Shown: piece by piece, positions 53,101-61,146 of the stretch
How positions within the stretch are numbered: the stretch's first letter is position 1
Layout of the letters: each line of letters begins with the position of its first letter
Source: Littorina saxatilis
Taxonomy: Eukaryota; Mollusca; Gastropoda; Littorinimorpha; Littorinidae
Assembly (NCBI RefSeq): GCF_037325665.1
Contig: NC_090250.1
Span: 19,849,195 to 19,913,194, forward strand
DNA length: 64,000 nucleotides
Reading direction: 5' to 3'
Program-made: the position numbers and the translations under genes
The notes under the pieces: generated by a model
Seen by the model: the letters and a program-made list of their open reading frames with translations, nothing else
Databases searched by the model: none
What the model was told of the DNA's origin: nothing

Positions 53101-56100
53101 TGGATTCAGCGTGTTCTTAGGCCAGCAGAAGAGCGTCGCCTCCTTCTTCTGGACCGCTACAGCGCTCACAAGACCCAGCCGGAAGTCAGAGAAGCGCTTG
53201 CCGCACAGCAAGTTGACTTGGTCTTTGTGCCTGCAGGCAGCACAGCTTTAACCCAGCCAGTCGATGTCGGTTTCACCAAACCTTTTAAAGATGGCATCAG
53301 AGACTGCCGGGTTGAGTGGACTGAGAGAAGCAAGACCACCGACAGCTGCTGGCAACCTCAAGCAGCCTAGAATGCAAGACGTCATCAGCTGGGTCAGCAG
53401 AGCGTGGGAGAACATACGACCTGAAACGATCGTTACGTCCTTTCTCAGGTGCGCAATTTCAAACGCCATGGAGGGTTCCCAAGATGATGAAATACTTGAG
53501 TGGTTTCCAGATGAAATCGGCGCTAACCATCATGGCAATGGAGATGCTCCAGAAGAAGCTGAGAGTGGAGACGACAGTGAAGACGATGATGTTGACTTCG
53601 AAGGACTAGAATGAGCCCATGATCATCAACCCTACCAGATCTCCAAACAAAAAACTGTGTTTGTGCTGACGTTATTCTGAGAATTAAAACAATCAAGGTC
53701 ACTTGTGTTCTTTTTACATTTAGTCAAGTTTTGGCTAAATGTTTTAACATAGAGGGGGGAATCGAGACGAGGGTTGTGGTGTGTGTGTGTGTGTGTGTCT
53801 GTGTGTGTGTGTGTGTGTGTGTGGAGCGATTCAGACTAAACTACTGGACCGATCTTTATGACATTTTTCATGAAAGTTCCTGGGAATGATATCCCCAGAC
53901 AGTTTTTTTCATTTTTTCGATAAATGTCTTTGATGACGTCATATCCGGCATTTTGTAAAAGTTGAGGCGGCACTGTCACACCCTCATTTTTCAATTAAAT
54001 TGATTGAAATTTTGGCCAAGCAATCTTCGACGAAGGCCGGACTTTGGTATTGCATTTCAGCTTGGAGGCTTAAAAATTAATTAATGACTTTGGTCATTAA
54101 AAATCTGAAAATTGTAATTAAAATTATTTTTTTATAAAACGATCCAAAATTACGTTTATCGTATTCTTCATCATTTTCTGATTCCAAAAACATATAAATA
54201 TGTTATATTCGGATTAAAAACAAGCTCTGAAAATTTAAAATATAAAAATTATGAATAAAATTAAATTTCCGAAATCGATTTAAAAACAATTTCATCTTAT
54301 TCCTTGTCCGTTCCTGATTCCAAAAACATATAGATATGATATGTTTGGATTAAAAACACGTTCAGAGAGTTAAAAAGAATAGAGATATAGAAAAGCGTGC
54401 TATCCTCCTCAGCGCAACCGCTACCGCGCTTTTCTGGATTGTTAATGTCACTGCCTTTGCCACGAGCGGTGAACAAACGATGCTACGAGTGTACGGTCTT
54501 GCGGAAAAAATGCAATGCGTTCAGTTTCATTCTGTGAGTTCGACTGAGTTTGACTAAATGTTGTATTTTCGCATTAAGCGACTTGTTTTCTTTTTCTTTT
54601 TTCTTCTTTTTTTTCTATCACAGATCGTTGATCTTTATTTGTGTAAACAAACGGTGTGTTTATTTTTCATTAGAATTGCATAAATCACATGGTTGTATAA
54701 CTTTTTTTTCTCGTGAAAATGTGATGACACTTTATCTTGCAAAGGTGTGTATTACCTAGCAAACGCCCACCCCCTACTTTTACTCGAAATCTGTGCGGAG
54801 GAGGGTGGGCGTTTGCTAGGGATTTTACGGTACTTGATGTGATGTCGTTTTTCTTTTCAAAACATGCACATGGAAGGTCATTTTTTCTGTGATGTCATGG
54901 TCCTGTGCCTCAGATTCAAGCTGTACAACTCTTTGACGACCCTTGGAAATCCCAACAGAGCTTTTCCTTATAGACGAATTCCCAAAATCACTCCGTCGGG
55001 TTTGTATAGGTTGTGGTTCTTGCAAAACCTCGTACAAATATTGAAGGGGCCAATCACTTGCGAGGGTTCTGTGGGGAATACCTGGAAAGACACACATATT
55101 TCTCTCACACCCCTTGCTAGTGATTGGCCCCTCCAAAATTTGTACAAGGTTTTGCAAGAAAAGGTCACTCTTCTACAAGCCATACAAACCTGACGGAGTG
55201 ATTTCCGAAAATCATCTACTGTCATGTTTTGAGGTGAGGAGGTGTGAAGACTCTAACCAGTACATGTTGTTTTTGTTTTGTTCTGTCCCTTGTAGGGTCT
55301 GGTTCTTCGCCTTTCTCACCAGCATATTGCTCATGACTAGCATCGCCAACTACTTCATCTATCACATGCTATTTGACATACAGTGGGACTGGCTGGTCTT
55401 TCTTGGGGGCGTCCAGGTGGCCTTTTTCTCTGTCATGATCCTCGTCGTGTGGTACATGTCGGTAAGCACTCTCTTTTGTGTCAGACAGAAAAAGCACGCA
55501 GATGATAGCTGGATAGTTGGGTTGTGTCTAGGTAGTTTCTTGGTAACGGCTAGTTTCTCGCACTGGTCGTTTCCCTTCAGACGTAGTTCTTTCGTCAGGT
55601 TCTGGCATTTGACAGATTTTGAGAATCCATTCTCAGGGTCAGTGTTACACTCAGTGCTGGGCATTGAGGATAATAACAACAAAAAGAGGAAATTGTCACT
55701 GACTTTTGCCGTCCAAAGCAAGCTTGCACGAGGAGCACGCACAGCACCGCCATACTAGATTTTGTGAGCGGGTTTGTATGAAGCATATGGTGCCCTCCCT
55801 TTTTTGCAGAATCACATTTGTCATCTTCACATTGTGTGTGACTCTGTGCGGGCTGTTCACCATGTATTTTTCCGTCTTCATCATGGCCCTGGAAGGGTAT
55901 CCGTGGCGACCGGATTACCTCGTCGGGTTGATACTCATGATTTTCTTTGAAGGAGTAGCCGTCTTTGTATTTGGTGCTGCGGTAAGGCAACCTTAACAAC
56001 AATAACAGAAACAGTAGCATACTCATGATTTTCTTTGAAGGAGTAGCCGTCTTTGTATTTGGTGCTGCGGTAAGGCGACCTTAACAACAATAACAGAAAC

Positions 56101-56400
56101 AGTAGCATCACTTTCTTCAAAGAAATCTATTGTAAAGTGTGTTCCTAACCATCGGTAAAGTGTGTTGTAATAGAGGCAAGGCAAAACAAAAATGTTTCTT
56201 TTGAAAACACTAGTGGCTGACACAGTGAAGGTATGTTTTAAGACCCTCAATATTGAAACTTTCTGTCTTTGAAAACTTCGTTTTATTAGCTCGGTCTTCC
56301 GGAACTTTGTAGAATTCCCTCTATTTTAGAGACTTTTTTGGCTCACGTAAGTGTAGCCTATGCGATGATAAACTTTGTCTGTCTGTGCGTGCGTGCGTGC

Positions 56401-56436
<36 letters not shown>

Positions 56437-56655
56437 TAGAAACTTTAACATTTCCGAGTCTATGGATTACGTCAGTCTCGGTCAAAAGTGTTTGACGTGT
56501 GTGATAGAAACTATTTGAAGACGTCACATTATGACGTAAGAGGGTTAGACGTCACGCAAAGGAATTACTGAACGTCTCGGTCATTGTTATTGTGAGCGGG
56601 CCGAGACTACTTGGCAGATCCAGGGTCTCGCCTTCTTGCACAGTTTCACCTATGC

Positions 56656-56720
<65 letters not shown>

Positions 56721-57947
56721 CGGAGTGATTGAGTTTGTGTTACTGTTTGTCGATTTCTTACGTGAGCCTTGAAGGCTTCGCCTCTTGTTTTTTTTCTTTT
56801 TTACTAATTTGAGATTTAATTTATTCAGAGCGACCAATGAATACTTTCTAACTTTGAAGATGAAGATGAAACTAGGCAGAAACTGTCTTGTGTCTGTGGA
56901 CCAAATGATAACACTGAAAATATGATGGCGGTTGACAGTTCACATCATAAGATGAAAGGAGGACTGCTTGAATTGGATGATAAGATGATTGTTTACTTCG
57001 GTTTATTTGGTTGTTACATGTATGGCATATGTGATACTGTAACTGATGTGATAGAAACAGGAGAGAACGGGCTTTCTTAAAATATTTTGTTACATTTTTA
57101 TTTATTGTCTATTTTTGTTTTAACATATAAAGCTATGTCAAAACCAATTTTATGTTTATTTATCTAAGATGTATAACTGAGACCGGTCTTTGAGGAAATC
57201 CCAGGACGTGTTTAGATTGTAAGCTTGTACGTACATGATTTAGCATCAATATGCTTTGGAAGAAGGAACCAAATGTTTGACAAGTTCAGTTATCGCGGTA
57301 GTTTTTATGCAGGGTTTTGAGCATATTTTGTATGAATAAAGATGTTGTCAGTGTTCTTTTTTTCAATTTTGAGATGAGAGGAGCAGTTAAGACCTCCACA
57401 AATCTGAGAACATCAGGTCTTAAAAAGGAGGGAGTCTTAAAATGGGGGTAAATTTACAAAGGTTATGAACAGAAAGTCTGGGAAAAGAGAGTTTTGAAAG
57501 GAAGGGAGTCTTAAATGGGGGAGGGGGGGGGGTCTTGAAAGGGGGGGTCATGTGTTTTGTCTAAATTTCCTTTCGGGATGTTCCCAGTCTCAATGTTTGA
57601 TCTCCCTTCCCCAAGATGAGAGTAATAAGAAAAAGAAACAAAATCAGATTAATAAGTAGACGAGTGTGGTTAATGTATTAAAAAGTCTTGTGTTTTATCT
57701 GAATTTCCTTTTGGGATGTTCCCAGTCTCACTGTTCCATCTTCCTTCCCCAGATGGTTCACGCGGCCTACAACGTGACCACCAACGAGCGAATCAACCAC
57801 AAGCGGTACGACTACCTGAAGGACGGCAAGGGCAAGTTCTACAACCCCTACAACAAGGGCGTCAAGCACAACCTACAGGAGTTCCTCCACCTCAGGAAAC
57901 CGCCGCGGGACGAGGAAGTGGAGCTGTTGGGCGTTGATATTGTTTGA
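37863..57947 (+). CDS. Ankyrin-repeat DHHC palmitoyltransferase, TIP1/HIP14 group (11 exons recognised)
   Basis: Integral membrane S-acyltransferase that attaches palmitate to cysteines of client proteins. Exons: 37863-38020, 39894-40035, 43773-44037, 44879-45012, 45738-45880, 46318-46414, 46572-46724, 47621-47793, 55296-55461, 55810-55981, 57753-57947. Residues about 55-280 hold around six ankyrin repeats ([43 protein letters not shown]). Two membrane segments follow (exons 6, 7), then the Cys-rich domain [21 protein letters not shown] and DHHC at 407-410 (C410 catalytic), more membrane segments (exons 9, 10) and a C-terminal TTNE motif with [10 protein letters not shown]. All junctions match phase except exon 9 to 10, which is off by two nucleotides; a small exon or alternative splice site is probably missed. 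Motifs resemble plant TIP1/PAT24 more than ZDHHC17, so no symbol is given. Confidence 0.9.
38650..39445. mobile_element. ~800-bp inverted-repeat element carrying a THAP-domain fragment
   Basis: Arms of about 115 bp are inverted relative to each other. Shared landmarks are TCTATAGGYCCAATTC-like ends, TACTCGGCG, CACAACTC/CGTAACTC and GCCGCCATRTTGGATGCC (38760 and complement near 39340). Between them lies a short plus-strand gene fragment. Terminal inverted repeats plus a THAP zinc finger suggest a P-element-like origin, which is inference. Confidence 0.55.
38833..38949 (+). pseudogene. THAP zinc-finger N-terminus, truncated
   Basis: ATG at 38833 opens [20 protein letters not shown] followed by [15 protein letters not shown] and a stop. 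The CxxxxC pair, FRIPK and the R-rich ERRRR match the first half of a THAP domain; the later Trp and the C-x2-H pair are missing. An alternative frame just past the stop reads [10 protein letters not shown], so one indel may have ended it. AATAAA follows at about 39149. CCAAT-like GCCAATGAAA occurs twice upstream (38601, 38638). Confidence 0.55.
39470..39583 (+). mobile_element. SINE family A-like 3' fragment (uncertain)
   Basis: Ends CTGCCACGAACGCAGAAGAAGAAGAAG, matching the tail region of family A. The upstream part is too diverged to assign with confidence. Confidence 0.35.
40654..41010 (+). CDS. Transposon-encoded zinc-finger domain protein fragment
   Basis: ATG at 40654 opens [41 protein letters not shown] segment with HLKSNKH completes a C-x2-C...H-x5-H finger of BED/TTF type. 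After GTDK the frame crosses GTAAG, likely a donor, and then runs into poly-C and CT repeats, so exon 1 probably ends near 41006. The zinc finger would be the DNA-binding part of a transposase or of a host-like protein captured by the transposon. No catalytic exon is present in this copy. Confidence 0.55.
41065..41142. repeat. (CT)n microsatellite
   Basis: Pure CT tract following a poly-C run (41041-41054) inside the innermost transposon. Confidence 0.95.
43479..43723. repeat. Direct repeat upstream of exon 3 of the palmitoyltransferase
   Basis: Two ~75-bp copies (43479-43553 and 43649-43723) starting GTGATCTTGCCGCGAGGTGG, only a few differences, offset 170 bp. The second ends 50 bp before the exon 3 acceptor. 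Confidence 0.85.
44132..44538. mobile_element. pogo-like MITE, family 1, split by a TTAA element
   Basis: Ends CAGTGGAACCCACCTTTAAA and AAAAGGGGGGTTCCGCTG. The MITE is continuous when the 44261-44501 insert and one TTAA are set aside. Confidence 0.75.
44261..44501. mobile_element. 241-bp TTAA-flanked MITE, copy 1
   Basis: Exact TTAA on both sides (44257-44260 and 44502-44505) inside a known MITE, which shows the target duplication directly. Contains two palindromes GGTACGGATATATCCGTACC-like. TTAA duplication is the signature of piggyBac-type transposition. Second copy at 62841. Confidence 0.8.
44545..44715. mobile_element. MITE with ACTCTGTCAGGTTT end and long internal palindrome
   Basis: Left end ACTCTGTCAGGTTTGTATGG shared with 34270 and 54972. 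Inside, AATACTCTTGCTTTTATTGA is inverted as TCAATAAAAGCAAGAGTATT about 110 bp away. Confidence 0.55.
45013..45737. other. Intron 4 of the palmitoyltransferase, no element recognised
   Basis: AT-rich intron without shared repeats; a short CA run at about 45625. Confidence 0.5.
46812..46924 (-). mobile_element. SINE family A, 5'-truncated insertion with target duplication
   Basis: Tail TTCTTCTTCTGC on the left, body to GCCGCTTTCGGGGGA on the right, where the head is missing. Flanked by the duplication GATTAGTGAAA (46798-46808 and 46925-46935). So the truncation happened during insertion, as expected for LINE-driven retroposition. Confidence 0.8.
47994..49311. mobile_element. 1.3-kb TIR transposon (CCGTACTTTCCGGG ends) with nested element
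   Basis: TA-flanked inverted ends CCGTACTTTCCGGGTCATAAGGCG and the complement. A 180-bp tandem duplication starts at 48165 and 48345 (GCCTTTGATCTGGCCGCAC). A hairpin-ended repeat is inserted at about 48530-49254. No transposase domain recognised; ends resemble pogo/Tigger-type MITEs. Confidence 0.75.
48530..49254 (+). mobile_element. Hairpin-ended repeat, family N2
   Basis: TTTTTT, then palindrome GAGTCACTTGAGAAAAAGTGACTC-type hairpin, TATGTAATCG, a (CCGG)n/(TCCG)n tract at 48590-48633, a body with a ~138-bp tandem duplication (TTTCTCGGAAACTATCAAAG units at 48657 and 48804), then GAGCGTTTGCTC hairpin and TTCTTGTTTT. Confidence 0.75.
49312..50915. other. Part of intron 8 without recognised gene or element
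   Basis: AT-rich, with a short (CA/GACA) run near 49325-49375. A ~60-bp segment at 49780-49860 resembles 47500-47575 (GTTGAAAGGATAATACACAT, CTGAATCTGTTC, ATGAATAGTCAG). A segment at 50270-50330 resembles 46975-47035. This points to an old intron-internal duplication. Confidence 0.45.
50916..51224 (-). mobile_element. tRNA-headed SINE, family C, copy 2
   Basis: Almost identical to 11657-11968. Flanked by the 12-bp target duplication TGTGGGTGAGAT (50904-50915 and 51225-51236). Confidence 0.9.
51336..51510. mobile_element. pogo-like MITE, family 2, diverged copy
   Basis: Starts TACTGTTGAACCTGTCTAAA and carries GGGTCGCTATGGTAAGATGA and GGTGGTCACCAGGGCAG. The right terminus is lost. Confidence 0.6.
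52079..52646. mobile_element. pogo-like MITE, family 1, split by a SINE
   Basis: TA-flanked ends CACTGGAACCCCCCGTTTAA and TTAAAAGGGGGGGTTCCACTG-like. Interrupted at 52236-52617. Confidence 0.75.
52236..52617 (-). mobile_element. SINE with family A body but a different tRNA head
   Basis: Body and CTTCTTCTT tail (plus-strand reading) are those of family A. The head, on the minus strand, is GGCGGGGTGGTAAGACGTCG with a perfect B box GGTTCGAATCC, unlike the CTCAGTCGGTAG head of the other copies. Flanked by the 10-bp duplication AGGGGGTCTT (52226-52235 and 52618-52627). Confidence 0.85.
52990..53614 (+). pseudogene. pogo-type transposase, DDE_1 domain remnant
   Basis: Frame 52927-53370 contains [59 protein letters not shown] and KPFKDGIR. 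The second catalytic Asp (LLLLD) and third (QPVD) are present with 36 residues between them. The N-terminal helix-turn-helix/CENP-B region and first Asp are missing. The frame shifts near 53330; the C-terminal part continues in 53264-53614 ([15 protein letters not shown]) and ends in an acidic tail ([11 protein letters not shown]). It is inactive. Confidence 0.88.
53716..54587 (+). mobile_element. Hairpin-ended repeat, family L, copy 3
   Basis: TTTTTA, TTTAGTCAAGTTTTGGCTAAA palindrome, GT microsatellite (53777-53822), body, then TCGCATTAAGCGA hairpin and CTTGTTTT. Inserted into the pogo relic, so younger than it. Confidence 0.8.
54972..55216. mobile_element. 245-bp MITE with AAATCACTCCGTCGGGTTT ends
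   Basis: Near-complementary ends AAAATCACTCCGTCGGGTTT and AACCTGACGGAGTGATTTCC, with inner inverted pairs (TTGCAAAACCTCGTACAAAT / TTTGTACAAGGTTTTGCAAG). The right end is 80 bp from the exon 9 acceptor. Confidence 0.75.
55931..56106 (+). repeat. 88-bp tandem duplication of the exon 10 end and its splice donor
   Basis: Units 55931-56018 and 56019-56106 start ATACTCATGATTTTCTTTGA and differ at about one base. Each carries GCTGCG|GTAAGG. Reading through the first donor meets TAA four codons later, so the second donor would give a truncated protein. Confidence 0.92.
56333..56795 (+). mobile_element. Hairpin-ended repeat, family N3
   Basis: TTTTTT, GGCTCACGTAAGTGTAGCC hairpin, TATGCGATG, (GTGC)n/(GT)n at 56380-56433, body, a second GT tract (56660-56715), then AAGGCTTCGCCTC hairpin and TTGTTTTTTTTC. 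Confidence 0.7.
57387..57551. mobile_element. pogo-like MITE, family 1, eroded copy
   Basis: Shows AAGACCTCCACAAATCTGAG, GGTCTTAAAAAGGAGGGAGT and AGGTTATGAACAGAAAGTCT of family 1; the terminal CAGTGGAACC is degraded. Confidence 0.6.
57551..57757 (+). repeat. Direct repeat duplicating the exon 11 splice acceptor region
   Basis: 57551-57617 and 57690-57757 share TTTTRTCTRAATTTCCTTTY and GGGATGTTCCCAGTCTCA and end CCTTCCCCAAGATG versus CCTTCCCCAGATG. Both have a pyrimidine tract and AG. Only the second opens the conserved exon 11 frame. Confidence 0.85.
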
Positions 57948-57956
57948 TCAATGTTT

Positions 57957-58510
57957 GGAGTGTTTGTGTGGGTGGGAGCTGAGCATTTTACTTTTAGCTG
58001 ATGTAGGCTGTGTTGAATGTTTGGGGTCGTGTGTGTGCGTATCAACATTTGGTGTGTTTGTGTGGGTGGGAGCTGAACCTTCTAGCCGATGAAGGCCGTG
58101 TTCAAATATGATTGTGTGTATGCGTGTGTTTGTGCTGGTGGGAGCTGAACCTTCTAGCTGATGAAGGCTGTGTTGAAATATTTATGTGTGTGTGTGTGTG
58201 TGGTATGGAAACTGTCCACAGTTAGATTAGGAGGGTCTCAGCAGTCAGCATTTTCTGTTGATCGCAATGCTGAAATCGTGTGTGTGTGAGGACGTGCTTG
58301 CGAACGTGGAAACTGTCCAGCATTAGATTATGAGGATCCACAGCGTCTGCATTTTGTGTCGATAGCAGTGCTGAAAATCTTGTGTCTGTAAGGACAGTGT
58401 CCTAAGTTAAAGATCTTGAGGGTCTGTATTTTGGTTAGCTGGCGATGTGAAAATCATGTTTCTGTATGTACAGTGGATACGCTGTCCAGAATTATAGGTC
58501 TGGGAGGCCC
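57957..58510 (+). repeat. Two minisatellite-like arrays in the 3' UTR region
   Basis: Array 1 (about 57957-58200) has three degenerate units around TGTGTGGGTGGGAGCTGA and GATGAAGGCTGTGTT. Array 2 (about 58206-58510) has three units around GGAAACTGTCCA, AGATTA, GAGG and GCAATGCTGAAATC. Confidence 0.75.
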
Positions 58511-58974
58511 AATGGTATCAACAACCTCTGATGAATGTTGGCGTGGGTACGCCTGATAGTGGAGTTTTCCTGATCATTGCTGGCATTGTGTGTGGATTGT
58601 GGTGTGCATCTCTCACATTTCTGGGAAGTTTAGTTAAGTAAAGTAATGAAAAAGAAACGAAAGTGGAGGTTGAAGAGCACAAGTGTTTTTTGATGAATGT
58701 TAAGCTGTTTGTATGTGTGGATGCTGACTCTTAATGGATGTTAAAAGGTGTGTGAAGAATGTTGTAAGTGTTCAAAGTCGGGGCTGTTTTTTGCAATGTG
58801 TGAAATCTGTGGAGCTATTGGTCCACAAGTAAGCTTGGCGGGATTAATTCAAGTCCTCTTGTGTTGTTTTGATTAATGTCTGGCAGCATTTTCTGATGAA
58901 GCATTTGGCATGTCTGTATCCTGTGATGAAAGTGCTGTGATGAGTCTTAGCCGCGTCTGTATGTCTGGGGAGCC

Positions 58975-58980
58975 ATTAAA
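58975..58980 (+). promoter_or_regulatory. Candidate poly(A) signal of the palmitoyltransferase
   Basis: ATTAAA about 1.0 kb after the stop codon, just before the hairpin-ended repeat at 59012. AATAAA at about 59992 is an alternative. Confidence 0.3.
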
Positions 58981-59011
58981 AAAATGAATCTGAAGTTTTC
59001 TACCATCAGCC

Positions 59012-59830
59012 TTTTTTTGACTCACATGCGAAGCAAAAGTGAGTCTATGTACTCACCCGAGTCGTCTGTCCGTCCGGAAAACTTTAACGTTGGATATTTC
59101 TTGGACACTATTCAGTCTATCAGTACCAAATTTGGCAAGATGGTGTATGATGACAAGGCCCCAAAAAACATACATAGCATCTTTACCTTGCTTCAAGGTC
59201 AAGGTCGCAGGGGCCATAAATGTTGTCTAAAAACAGCTATTTTTCACATTTTCTCTGAAGTTTTTGAGATTGAATACCTCACCTATATATGATATATAGG
59301 GCAAAGTAAGCCCCATCTTTTGATACCAGTTTGGTTTACCTTGCTTCAAGGTCAAGGTCACAGGAGCTCTTCAAAGTTGGATTGTATACATATTTTGAAG
59401 TGACCTTGACCCTGAACTATGGAAGATAACTGTTTCAAACTTAAAAATTATGTGGGGCACATGTTATGCTTTCATCATGAGACACATTTGGTCACATATG
59501 ATCAAGGTCAAGGTCACTTTGACCCTTATGAAATGTGACCAAAATAAGGTAGTGAACCACTCAAAGTGACCATATCTCATGGTAGAAAGAGCCAATAAGC
59601 ACCATTGTACTTCCTATGTCTTGAATTAACAGCTTTGTGTTGCATGACCTTGGATGACCTTGACCTTGGGTCAAGGTCCCATGTATTTTGGTAGGAAAAA
59701 TGTGTAAAGCAGTTCTTAGTGTATGATGTCATTGCTAGGTTTAGTTATTTGACCTTGACCCTGAAGGTCAAGGTCATGTAAAGGTCAAGGTCAAGCATGT
59801 GAGTCGTATGGGCTTTGCCCTTCTTGTTTT
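59012..59830 (+). mobile_element. Hairpin-ended repeat, family N1, rich in AGGTCA half-sites
   Basis: TTTTTT, palindrome GACTCACATGCGAAGCAAAAGTGAGTC-type hairpin, TATGTACTC, a TCTGTCCGTCCG tract, a body in which TCAAGGTCA or its complement recurs about fifteen times (59194, 59347, 59401, 59498, 59641-59680, 59750-59795), then GGGCTTTGCCC hairpin and TTCTTGTTTT. Confidence 0.8.
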
Positions 59831-60773
59831 ATGAATGATGTGCCGTACTGTGAATGCTACTTTGTATAACTGTGCATGCTCTGATGAATATTTTCTCAGT
59901 CTGAATATCAGGGAAGCTGGCCTGTTTTAGCCCTGGAGGCCCTATGATGTAAAGCATATTTTGATGACCGTTTGCTGTGCCTGTGCCTGGTAATAAATGC
60001 ATGCTGTGCTAGTATTCTCTGATTAAGTCTTAATGCATCCTTATGCTGTAAACAACCTTTCCCCTGTCTTCATTATCATTGAGGCATTTTTTTGATTGGT
60101 GATAGAAGAGATATTTTCTGATCAATGTACGGCATTCCTGTGATGAATGCATAACCGTGGCATTCCCATGATAAATGCTTAGTGAGTCAATATGCTGTGA
60201 AGAGTGTTTGCTCTGTCTGTCGATCAGAGCATTCTTGCTGAGCTGAACTGATGATGCATATGGCTGAGAAGGTTGTGTGAGGAAACTTTTGTGTGTGCTG
60301 TACGCAGGGGAACTGTTCCACTGTTTGGGTTTGCCTCCCAGCTGCATATTCTGGTGATCAAAATGTGTGTGTGTGTGTTTGAGAGAGAGAGGGAGAGTAA
60401 ACACGTTCATGTGAAGCACTTTAAACTTCAGAGAGAAAATTTTCTGCCTTTTGAATAAATCATTGCCGAAAGCTCACATCATTTGTATATATTATAGTGT
60501 TCTTCAGCAAGATTTATTTTTGTCCTGCATTTTTTTCTGTCAGGCAGATACATTTCAAACACTACTCGCAATTTATTTCTTGTCATCTTTTGTGCAAAGA
60601 ACAGCTGAACACAACCAGGTTGTATTTAAGTATGATTTATATTATTATCTAAACTGTTGATCTTTACGCATGTCATGCTGAATAAAACTTGATAGGGATA
60701 GTTGGTTGTGTATTTTGCAGCACAATATTTTTAAACATTAAAAGTATATAATGGCTCAAACAGAACACAGAGT

Positions 60774-61135
60774 TCCCCCCGCGGGTTAGGGGGAAAAATG
60801 TACCCGATGCTCCCCAGGATGTCGTAAGAGGCGACTAACGGATTCTGTTTCTCCTTTTACCCTTGTTAAGTGTTTCTTGTATAGAATATAGTCAATGTTT
60901 GTAAAGATTTTAGTCAAGCAGTATGTAAGAAATGTTAAGTCCTTTGTACTGGAAACTTGCATTCTCCCAGTAAGGTAATACATTGTACTACGTTGCAAGC
61001 CCCTGGAGCAAATTTTTGATTAGTGCTTTTGTGAACAAGAAACAATTGACAAGTGGCTCTATCCCATCTCCCCCCTTTCCCCGTCGCGATAAAACCTTCG
61101 TGGTTGAAAACGACGTTAAACACCAAATAAAGAAA
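60774..61135 (+). mobile_element. SINE-like element, family B, copy 3
   Basis: Head CCCCCGCGGGTTAGGGGG, tail AACACCAAATAAAGAAA. Target duplication GAACACAGAGT (60763-60773 and 61136-61146). Confidence 0.88.
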
Positions 61136-61146
61136 GAACACAGAGT

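Larger units (their letters stand above)
52861..54830 (+). mobile_element. pogo/Tigger-type DNA transposon relic, 1.97 kb
   Basis: TA-flanked inverted ends CCGTAAAATCCCTAGCAAAC and GTTTGCTAGGGATTTTACGG, with the subterminal repeat CTAGCAAACGCCCACCCC present two or three times at each end. Contains the DDE half of a transposase and a nested family L repeat (53716-54587). Lies in intron 8 of the palmitoyltransferase. Confidence 0.88.
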
